Both the position numbers and the translations under genes were made by a program. From JAXHTH01 sp034211115 (GTDB lineage: Bacteria > Planctomycetota > Phycisphaerae > Phycisphaerales > SM1A02), in assembly GCA_034211115.1 (NCBI GenBank), contig JAXHTH010000009.1:1-6160 (forward strand): 6,160 nucleotides of DNA. The letters are read 5' to 3'. Shown piece after piece: positions 1 to 5,671 of this stretch (its first letter is position 1; each line of letters starts with the position of its first letter). Under the pieces are notes generated by a model. That model was given only the letters and a program-made list of their open reading frames with translations, did not search any database and had not been told where the DNA came from.

Positions 1-1
1 C

Positions 2-373
2 ACCCCGAAGGTGAAGGACACGCCGCGCATCGTGCGCGAACCCGTCCAGGAGACCGCGCAGAACGAGACGTTCGACGAACAGGGCTCCGATGAACAGGCC
101 GAGGAGCTGACGCTTCGAACCTCCCCGGAGACGGAGGTCTTCGTGGAGGAGACGGGCGCGGGAGAGTTCGCCGACGAGGTCGCGATCGACGAGATCGTCC
201 TGACCGACGACCAGCGCGATCGCTTCATCGATCAATTCATTCACGAATACTTCACCGCCCTCGGTCTGGCCTACCTGTCGCCGTACGACGGCGAGTGGGA
301 CGGCGAGGGCGGGTTCGGCGATCCGGCGCCGGGCAACCTGGCCGAGGCGGAGGCCGAGCCCCCGATCGATTGA
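2..373 (+). CDS. Acidic hypothetical protein, 3' part only
   Basis: The reading frame is open from the first bases of the window to a TGA at 371-373, so this is most likely the C-terminal part of a longer protein. A GTG at 11 would give a 120-residue protein, but only a weak GAAG precedes it and I do not treat it as the true start. Counted from that GTG, the product has 33 Asp/Glu against only 6 Lys/Arg. The acidic residues are spread throughout. A central amphipathic stretch (about residues 62-90, DDQRDRFIDQFIHEYFTALG) looks helical, and a Gly/Asp/Glu/Pro-rich tail follows. There is no membrane segment or recognisable catalytic motif. The family is unknown to me and I assign no function. It lies 66 bases upstream of the TPR lipoprotein on the same strand, so it may belong to the same transcript. 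Confidence 0.55.
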   Translation, partial: TPKVKDTPRIVREPVQETAQNETFDEQGSDEQAEELTLRTSPETEVFVEETGAGEFADEVAIDEIVLTDDQRDRFIDQFIHEYFTALGLAYLSPYDGEWDGEGGFGDPAPGNLAEAEAEPPID

Positions 374-427
374 TGAAGGGCTGGAGACGGAGGAGGAGTC
401 TGGTCGAATCCCGGTTCTTTGCTCCCT

Positions 428-431
428 GGAG
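428..431 (+). promoter_or_regulatory. Ribosome binding site of the TPR lipoprotein gene
   Basis: GGAG lies 8 bases before the ATG at 440. It supports that ATG over the in-frame TTG at 419, which has no comparable site. The start at 440 also places the signal peptide correctly at the N-terminus. Confidence 0.6.
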
Positions 432-439
432 AACAGAGC

Positions 440-1651
440 ATGCACGTGCGACCGCTCCCGATCATCTTGTGCCTGGCCGCGCTGTCCCTTCTGTACGGCT
501 GCGGGCCGACCCAGACGGGTCTGAAGGCCCGCGCCGAGGCGCGGCAGCGTCTCGACGCCTACAGCGCGCAGTTCACCTACGACCAGGCCCGGCAGGAATT
601 CGAGTCCGGCCAGTTCGATCGCGCCCTGCGTGACATCGAGCTGGCCATCCGGCAGGAGCCGGAGGTCGCGGCCTTCGATCTGCTCAAGGGCCGCATTCAT
701 CTCGAGGCCGGCGACCTGGAAGAGGCGGTCGAGGCGCTCGCCGGCGCGCTGGAGAAGGACTCCCAGCTCGCCGAGGCGCATTACTACACCGGCATCGTCC
801 ATCAGCGCTGGTCCGACGACGAACAGGCCTACGAGCAGTACCGCCAGGCGTACGAGCTCGAGCATGGCAACGTCCAGTACCTTCTGGCGACGGCCGAAGC
901 GCTCATCGCCCTGGAGAGGCTGGAGGACGCGAGGACGCTCGTCCAGCCCGAGCTGGCGTACTTCGAGCATGATCCGGCCCTGCGCCACCTGCTCGGGCAG
1001 ATCGCCCTTCTCGCGGACGATCCGAAGACGGCCGCCCGCTATTACGAGGAGGCCCGCCTGCTCGATCCGGACAACATGATGCTCCTGGAGGAGCTGGCGT
1101 GGGCTCGATACGACGCGGGCCAGTACGGCCGGTGCCTGGAGACGGTGCGCCTGCTCCGGGAACGGCTGGAGGAGCCGCGAACGGATCTGGTGCACCTGGA
1201 GGCGCGCTGTCTGGCCATGCTCGATCGCACCGCCGAGGCGCACAACCGGTTCATGACGCTGACGAAGCTCGCCCCGGACGACGAGACGGTCTGGATCGAG
1301 TTCGGCACGCTGGCCTGGCGCCTGGGCGACCATCGCCGGATGGCCCAGTGCAGCGTGCGGGCGATCGATCTGGCCCCCGGCCGCTTCGAGGGATACATGC
1401 TCAAGGGTCTCTACGAGCGTCAGCGGGGCCGGCGGGCGGAGGCGCTGCGGTCGATGAAGCAGGCCGCGGCGCGGGCGGAGCATGACGTGCTTCCGCATCT
1501 GCTGCTGGGCCGCCTGCTGGAGGAGGCCGGCGAGCTGCGCGCGGCGTTCGACGCCTACTCCGCCGCGCTTCAGATCGATCCGGCTTCCGCCGAGGTGCAG
1601 GCCCTGCACCGGCAGCTCAAGGAACGTCTGCGGGTGGCGACGGCGGAGTGA
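440..1651 (+). CDS. TPR-repeat lipoprotein
   Basis: This is a 403-residue exported lipoprotein, predicted to be membrane-anchored and to act as a protein-protein scaffold. The N-terminus has a short basic start (MHVR), a hydrophobic core and a lipobox L18-Y19-G20-C21, so Cys21 should be acylated after signal peptidase II cleavage. Gly22 at the +2 position gives no inner-membrane retention signal of the Asp type. From about residue 50 to 395 the sequence can be divided into about ten consecutive 34-residue tetratricopeptide repeats, several ending in the typical DP or APDD turn (for example LLDPDN, LAPDDE, IDPAS). No enzymatic domain is visible. TPR lipoproteins such as PilF/PilW help assemble type IV pilus secretins, and an assembly ATPase gene lies downstream, so an envelope-machine role is plausible. 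This protein is longer than PilF, however, and orthology is not claimed. The ATG at 440 is preferred to a TTG at 419 because of its ribosome site and signal peptide. Confidence 0.88.
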   Translation: MHVRPLPIILCLAALSLLYGCGPTQTGLKARAEARQRLDAYSAQFTYDQARQEFESGQFDRALRDIELAIRQEPEVAAFDLLKGRIHLEAGDLEEAVEALAGALEKDSQLAEAHYYTGIVHQRWSDDEQAYEQYRQAYELEHGNVQYLLATAEALIALERLEDARTLVQPELAYFEHDPALRHLLGQIALLADDPKTAARYYEEARLLDPDNMMLLEELAWARYDAGQYGRCLETVRLLRERLEEPRTDLVHLEARCLAMLDRTAEAHNRFMTLTKLAPDDETVWIEFGTLAWRLGDHRRMAQCSVRAIDLAPGRFEGYMLKGLYERQRGRRAEALRSMKQAAARAEHDVLPHLLLGRLLEEAGELRAAFDAYSAALQIDPASAEVQALHRQLKERLRVATAE

Positions 1652-1767
1652 GGCGAACGAAGCATGGGAATGCAATCGTGAAGGAGCGTTTCGAGCGGCG
1701 CGGAGCATGAAATCATCGGGCCGCGCCGCCTGGCCGGTGGGAGGATCGGCCGAGGGGAGAAGATGCC
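1652..1767. other. 116-base gap between the lipoprotein and kinase genes
   Basis: This is the largest gap in the window and the likeliest place for an internal promoter. I cannot point to a convincing -35/-10 pair. A 5-base inverted repeat (GGCCG 1732-1736 with CGGCC 1747-1751) is present but has no T-run, so it is not a good intrinsic terminator. Only very short reading frames begin here (for example GTG 1678 to TGA 1710), and none looks like a gene. Whether the lipoprotein gene is cotranscribed with the kinase gene cannot be decided from the sequence. Confidence 0.4.
1754..1759 (+). promoter_or_regulatory. Ribosome binding site of the histidine kinase gene
   Basis: GGGGAG sits 8 bases before the GTG at 1768 and fixes that GTG as the start. 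The nearer ATG at 1763 is out of frame and stops after two codons. No other in-frame start lies between the upstream stop (TGA 1708-1710) and 1768 with comparable support. Confidence 0.65.
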
Positions 1768-3237
1768 GTGAAGGCGGGGAAGATCCTAGGTCTGTGCATC
1801 GTGCTGATGATGGCCGCGCTGGCCGCGGCGGCCTTCACCGTGATCGACTCGCTGCCCTTCGTCCGGGAAGTGGGCCGGGCGGGGTACGCGCTCATCGTGG
1901 GAGGCACGGTCGCCCTGTCCTTCGGCCTCGTCCTCATCCCCCTGAGCCTCGTCTTCGATCGCTCGCTGAGCGATCTCCGCCGGTACATCGAGTCGGCCGC
2001 GTCCAGCGAACAGGCGGCGGAATACGAGGCGCCGCGCTGGCTGCGCCCCGTCATCCACGCCTTCACCGGCGCCGTCGACCGCTTCCGGCAGCGCGAGCAC
2101 GAGCTGCGCAACCAGCTTCGGGACCTGGAGATTCGCCATCACGTCTCCGAGGCGCAGCGGCGTCAGGTGGAGGCGGTGCTCAACGTGCTTCGCGACGCCG
2201 TCCTCGTCACCGATGCCTTCAACGAAGTGGTCATGGCCAACCAGGCCGCGGCCCAGCTTCTGGGCTTCGAGCTCCAGGAGGCGACCCATCAGCCCGTGGA
2301 CAAGCTCATCCGCCACGAGCAACTGGCCCGGGTCATCGCCGACGTGCGCGAGAACGGCAACGTCAACGAGTGCCGGCACCTGGAGCTGGAGTTCGGCGAC
2401 GCCGGGGACGAGGGGGGCCCGCCCGTGGTCTACGACGTCGTCTTCTCCTGCGTGGAGAACCACAAGCGCGAGGTGGGCGGCGTGGTCACCATGCTCCACG
2501 ACCTCACCCGGGAGCGCGAGCTGGCCCAGATGAAGACCGACTTCGTCTCCAAGGCGAGCCACGAGCTCCGCACGCCTCTCTCCTCCATCCGCGCCTACGT
2601 CGAGATGCTCGTGGACGGGGAGGCGACGGACGAGGAATCGCGCCGCGAGTTCTACCGGATCATCCATAACGAGACTGATCGCCTGGGACGGCTCATCGAC
2701 AACATGCTCAACATCAGCCGCATCGAGGCGGGCATCGTCCAGATCGAGCGCGAGAACGTCGACGTCAAGGCCCTCATCGATCGCGCGGTGAGCACCATCG
2801 AGCTCCAGGCCCGGGAGAAGAACATCACCGTCCATCCCCGCGTGGCCGATGTCGATCTCTGCGTCGAGGGCGATGCCGACATGCTCTATCAGGTGTTTCT
2901 CAACCTGATGTCCAACGCGGTGAAGTACACGCCCGAGGGGGGCCGGGTCACGGTCACCGCCGACTCGGACAACCTCACGCGGAGCGTGGTCGCCTCGGTG
3001 GCCGACACCGGGCTGGGGATTCCCCCCGACGCCCTGCCCCGGCTGTTCGAGAAGTTCTTCCGGGTCGAGAACTACAAGCGGGTGGCCAAGGGGACGGGGC
3101 TGGGGCTGAGCCTGTGCAAGCACATCGTGGAAACCGTGCATCACGGGCAGATCGGCGTCGAGTCCAAGCTCGGCATGGGCAGCAAGTTCTGGTTCTCGGT
3201 TCCCATGCGGTACGCAGGCTCGCGCAAGGCGGCCTGA
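1768..3237 (+). CDS. Membrane PAS-domain sensor histidine kinase
   Basis: This is a 489-residue inner-membrane sensor kinase that should autophosphorylate and pass phosphate to a receiver protein. Two hydrophobic segments (about 6-26 and 40-63) flank an external loop of only about a dozen residues. A helical, HAMP-like and coiled-coil linker follows (about 64-135), then a PAS domain (about 135-250). The dimerisation domain (about 253-320) carries the H-box SHELRTPL with phospho-acceptor His265. Glu266 and Thr269 form the ExxT pattern of kinases that can also act as phosphatases. The ATPase domain (about 365-485) has the N-box around Asn383, the G1 box D413-T-G-L-G, an F-box with LFEKFFR, and the G2 box G442-T-G-L-G-L, so all catalytic boxes are present. 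The response regulator starts 13 bases after its stop and is its obvious partner. The tiny loop argues that the signal is cytoplasmic (PAS) or within the membrane. The organisation resembles PhoR/ResE-type kinases, but the ligand is unknown. Confidence 0.94.
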   Translation: MKAGKILGLCIVLMMAALAAAAFTVIDSLPFVREVGRAGYALIVGGTVALSFGLVLIPLSLVFDRSLSDLRRYIESAASSEQAAEYEAPRWLRPVIHAFTGAVDRFRQREHELRNQLRDLEIRHHVSEAQRRQVEAVLNVLRDAVLVTDAFNEVVMANQAAAQLLGFELQEATHQPVDKLIRHEQLARVIADVRENGNVNECRHLELEFGDAGDEGGPPVVYDVVFSCVENHKREVGGVVTMLHDLTRERELAQMKTDFVSKASHELRTPLSSIRAYVEMLVDGEATDEESRREFYRIIHNETDRLGRLIDNMLNISRIEAGIVQIERENVDVKALIDRAVSTIELQAREKNITVHPRVADVDLCVEGDADMLYQVFLNLMSNAVKYTPEGGRVTVTADSDNLTRSVVASVADTGLGIPPDALPRLFEKFFRVENYKRVAKGTGLGLSLCKHIVETVHHGQIGVESKLGMGSKFWFSVPMRYAGSRKAA

Positions 3238-3250
3238 GGGAGGGACGATC

Positions 3251-3664
3251 ATGTCGCACAAGGTCCTCGTCGTCGATGACGAAGCTCACATTCTGCAGGT
3301 GCTCTCGATCAAGCTGCGCAACGCGGGCTACGAGGCGCTGACCGCGGTGGACGGCGAGGAGGCGCTGGAACTCGCCGGCCGGGAGAAGCCGGATCTGGTG
3401 ATCACCGACTTCCAGATGCCGTACATGACGGGCGTGGAGCTCTGCCGCGCCCTCGCGGCCGACGACGCCACCTCGCACATCCCCGTCGTGCTCCTCACCG
3501 CCCGCGGATATGCGCTGGACGACGAGGATCTGGCCATCGGCAACATCAAAGACGTGCTCAGCAAACCCTTCAGTCCCCGCGCCATCGTCCAGCAGGTTGA
3601 CGCGCTGCTGGCGGGGGGCGGCGGGGCCGACCAGGATGTCCAGGGGAGACCGGAGGCCGCGTGA
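3251..3664 (+). CDS. Single-domain response regulator (CheY-like receiver)
   Basis: This 137-residue cytoplasmic receiver protein has no output domain. The phosphorylation site is complete: Asp9-Asp10 acidic pocket (VLVVDDEAH), phospho-acceptor Asp53 (LVITDFQMP), Thr83 (VVLLTARG) and Lys105 (LSKPFSPR). The receiver fold ends near residue 121, and a short Gly-rich, probably flexible tail follows. A strong purine-rich ribosome site (AGGGAGGGA, 3237-3245) precedes the ATG. It lies 13 bases after the kinase gene, so His265 of that kinase is the likely phosphate donor. It overlaps the HD-GYP gene by 4 bases, which suggests it regulates that enzyme by contact, as the fused receiver does in RpfG-type proteins. 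It could instead act on the STAS protein or another partner. The function is inferred from context; the domain call is firm. Confidence 0.93.
   Translation: MSHKVLVVDDEAHILQVLSIKLRNAGYEALTAVDGEEALELAGREKPDLVITDFQMPYMTGVELCRALAADDATSHIPVVLLTARGYALDDEDLAIGNIKDVLSKPFSPRAIVQQVDALLAGGGGADQDVQGRPEAA
3661..3664 (+). promoter_or_regulatory. GTGA stop/start overlap, receiver to HD-GYP
   Basis: The receiver's TGA (3662-3664) overlaps the GTG start (3661-3663) of the HD-GYP gene. GGAGG at 3652-3656 is only 4 bases from the GTG, and GGGGAG at 3643-3648 is 12 bases away. Neither spacing is ideal, so reinitiation by ribosomes finishing the receiver gene is likely. Confidence 0.6.
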
Positions 3665-5322
3665 GTGCCCAGGAAGTCCAGCTTGTCTCACGCTCCGTGA
3701 GCGGAGCCCTCAAGCATCGGCTGCGTGATGTCGGGATGTTGCTGCTCACCTGTTCCCGCGCGGGTGAGCTGCACAGCGACACGCCCCTCGGTCGCGACTG
3801 GATGTGCGATCTGTTCTGCGGCTCGCCGCTGTTCGCCGACGCCCTTGCCCGGGCCGCGGCGGACTGGTCGGGGGAGACGGAGCCCGCGGTGGTCGAGGTG
3901 TTGCCCGGGGTGTGGGTCGCGCCCACGCCGGTGCTCAACCGGCGCCGCGTCATCGGCTTTTCGCTGGCCGTCATCCCCACCGCCGCCCTGCTCGAATCCG
4001 AGCATCTGCTGGCGATGTGCCAGGGATCACACCTGGATTACGAGCTGTGCAAGCGGCTGCTGGCGCAGCTTCCGCCCGCGGGTGAGGCGGACGTGCCGCG
4101 CCTCGCCGCGATGGTCCGCTTCAGCCATCAGGATCAGAGCCGCCTGCAGTCGGAAGGCGACGCGATGGAAAGCGTCAGCAAGCAGCTCGCCGAGTCGTAC
4201 GAGGAGATCAGCCTGCTCTACACGATCATCCGCAGCATGACGGTGGTGGAGCAGCCGGAGCGGTTCATCGCCATCGCGTGCGAGGAGCTGCTCGCCACGC
4301 TGCCGTATGCGTGGATCGGCGTGGATCTCGCCGACGATCGGCAGCGTTTGAAGAAGCTCGCCGGCCGCTTCGTCTTCGCGGGCGAAACGGCCCAGCCGGA
4401 GTCGAAGATCAAGGCCCTCGCCGATCGTCTGCTCGCCCAGGCGAAGGTGGACGCGCCGATCGTGCTCGAGCCGGCCTCCAATCCCCAGCACGCCGATTAC
4501 GCCAGCTTTGGCCAGTCGGCGCTGGTGCATCCCATCAGCAGCGACGGGAAGGTGATCGGGCTGGCCATCGCGGGCGACAAGCAGGGCGAGGACATCAAGG
4601 CCTCCTCGGTGGACATGAAGCTGCTGGGGGCGACCGCCTCCCACACCGCGATCTTCCTCGAGAACGCCGCCCTCTACGACGATCTCAACGCGATGTTCCT
4701 CGGCACGCTCGAGGCGCTCACCGCCTCCATCGACGCCAAGGATCGTTATACCTGCGGCCACTCCCAGCGGGTGGCGCAGCTCACCCAGCAACTGGCGCGG
4801 GCGGTGGGGCTGGACGAGCACACCGTCTCCCGCACCCACATCGCCGGGCTCGTGCACGACGTGGGCAAGATCGGCGTGCCCGAGCACGTGCTGCTCAAAC
4901 CGGGCAAGCTCAACGACGAGGAGTTCGAGTGGATCCGCCGCCATCCCGAGATGGGATACCGCATCCTGAAGGACATCCCCCAACTGGACGACATCCTCCC
5001 CGGCGTGCTCTATCACCACGAACGGTATGACGGGTGCGGTTACCCGACCGGCCTGGCCGGAGAGGACATCCCGCTCATCGCCCGCCTCATCACCCTCGCC
5101 GACTCCTTCGACGCGATGAGCTCCAGCCGCACGTATCGCAGCAAGCTCTCGCGCGACGAGGTGCTCGCGGAGGTGAAGCGGTGTTCGGGCACGCAGTTCG
5201 ATCCCCGGCTCGCCCCGGTCTTCCTGAAGCTCGATTTCGGCGAGTTTGATCGCCTGGTGGCCGAGCATCAGGCGGCGGAAGAGACCGGCGCCATCCGCGC
5301 CGGGCAGGAGGATGCGGCGTGA
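3661..5322 (+). CDS. GAF-HD-GYP domain cyclic dinucleotide phosphodiesterase
   Basis: This 553-residue soluble protein should hydrolyse c-di-GMP or a related cyclic dinucleotide. Residues 1 to about 155 form an unrecognised region with five cysteines (31, 49, 53, 120, 130) and a motif around GRDWMCDLFCGSPLF. A helical linker (about 158-192, ending AESYEEISLLY) leads to a GAF-like domain (about 195-340). The HD-GYP domain covers about 345-525. Its probable metal ligands are His367 (CGHSQRV), His399-Asp400 (HDVGK), His428 (RRHPEMG), His452-His453 and Asp481 (LADSFDAM). Lys403 and the signature HHERYDGCGYP (452-462) are intact. The spacings match PmGH as I recall that enzyme, but Tyr363 stands where its extra glutamate ligand would be. 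There is no GGDEF domain. Overlaps with the receiver gene before it and the STAS gene after it suggest a coordinated set. Substrate choice and the ligands of the GAF and N-terminal regions are unknown. Confidence 0.93.
   Translation: MSAQEVQLVSRSVSGALKHRLRDVGMLLLTCSRAGELHSDTPLGRDWMCDLFCGSPLFADALARAAADWSGETEPAVVEVLPGVWVAPTPVLNRRRVIGFSLAVIPTAALLESEHLLAMCQGSHLDYELCKRLLAQLPPAGEADVPRLAAMVRFSHQDQSRLQSEGDAMESVSKQLAESYEEISLLYTIIRSMTVVEQPERFIAIACEELLATLPYAWIGVDLADDRQRLKKLAGRFVFAGETAQPESKIKALADRLLAQAKVDAPIVLEPASNPQHADYASFGQSALVHPISSDGKVIGLAIAGDKQGEDIKASSVDMKLLGATASHTAIFLENAALYDDLNAMFLGTLEALTASIDAKDRYTCGHSQRVAQLTQQLARAVGLDEHTVSRTHIAGLVHDVGKIGVPEHVLLKPGKLNDEEFEWIRRHPEMGYRILKDIPQLDDILPGVLYHHERYDGCGYPTGLAGEDIPLIARLITLADSFDAMSSSRTYRSKLSRDEVLAEVKRCSGTQFDPRLAPVFLKLDFGEFDRLVAEHQAAEETGAIRAGQEDAA
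5306..5322 (+). promoter_or_regulatory. Shine-Dalgarno and GTGA overlap, HD-GYP to STAS
   Basis: A near-perfect AGGAGG (5306-5311) lies 7 bases before the GTG at 5319, inside the end of the HD-GYP gene. The GTG overlaps the HD-GYP TGA (5320-5322). The strong site decides the start and suggests the STAS protein is made efficiently, possibly in excess over the phosphodiesterase. An ATG at 5312 is in another frame. Confidence 0.65.
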
Positions 5323-5654
5323 AGCTCAGCTACGAAGATCACGACACGATCACCGTCCTCACCATCAGCGGCTCGCTGACCGCCGATCAGACGGACGTCT
5401 TCCGCCGCGCCTGCCAGGAGCGGTTCGAGATCGGCGTGCGCGACGTCGTGCTCGACATGGAGTACCTCGCTGGCCTCGATTCAGCGGGGCTGGAGTTGCT
5501 GCTGTGGCTCATCGACGAGGTGGGCGATCGCGGGGGACAGCTCAAGCTCGTCCGACCCGACGAGACGGCGCGGAAGATCCTCCAGATCACCCGCCTGGAG
5601 CGCCGCTTCGACATTCACGACAGCATCGAGTCCGCCGCCCGCAGTCTTCGCTAA
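5319..5654 (+). CDS. STAS-domain protein, anti-sigma-factor antagonist type
   Basis: This 111-residue single-domain cytoplasmic protein is of the SpoIIAA/RsbV kind. It starts with beta strands typical of the fold (DTITVLTISGSLT), followed by the helix TDVFRRACQERF, the strand VRDVVLDMEYL and the signature L-D54-S55-A-G-L. Ser55 lies at the position phosphorylated in SpoIIAA/RsbV, so control by a serine kinase and a PP2C-type phosphatase is plausible. Neither enzyme is in the window. Family members bind an anti-sigma factor or another partner and are released or captured according to phosphorylation. Here the neighbours are two-component and cyclic-dinucleotide genes, so the partner may instead be part of this pathway rather than a sigma-factor switch. 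The length is usual for the family. The GTG start overlaps the HD-GYP stop, and the next gene begins 17 bases downstream. The fold is confident; the role is not. Confidence 0.9.
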   Translation: MKLSYEDHDTITVLTISGSLTADQTDVFRRACQERFEIGVRDVVLDMEYLAGLDSAGLELLLWLIDEVGDRGGQLKLVRPDETARKILQITRLERRFDIHDSIESAARSLR

Positions 5655-5671
5655 CGGAAAGCGACCGATTC

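Noticed and set aside
419..439. In-frame TTG start adding seven residues to the TPR lipoprotein
   Set aside because: The ATG at 440 has a GGAG at proper distance and gives a standard lipoprotein signal peptide.
1732..1751. Inverted repeat GGCCG/CGGCC as a possible terminator after the lipoprotein gene
   Set aside because: The stem has only 5 base pairs with a 10-base loop and no following T-run; such repeats are expected by chance in GC-rich DNA.
1482..2669. Long + strand open frame spanning the end of the TPR gene and the first half of the kinase gene
   Set aside because: It overlaps two well-supported genes in another frame, and its product is Arg/Gly/Ala/Pro-rich with no domain, typical of a shadow frame in GC-rich DNA.
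1786..3261. 491-residue antisense open frame opposite the kinase gene
   Set aside because: It mirrors the kinase gene almost exactly, is low in complexity (His/Asp/Leu/Gly/Val-rich), and shows no motif. It follows from codon bias of the sense gene.
3640..3670. Possible frameshift joining the receiver and HD-GYP genes into one protein
   Set aside because: The GTGA overlap is a normal coupled start, no slippery heptamer is evident, and both proteins are complete at this junction.
4027..5268. 413-residue antisense open frame opposite the HD-GYP gene
   Set aside because: Same pattern of biased composition, with no recognisable domain, fully opposite a gene with an intact catalytic signature.
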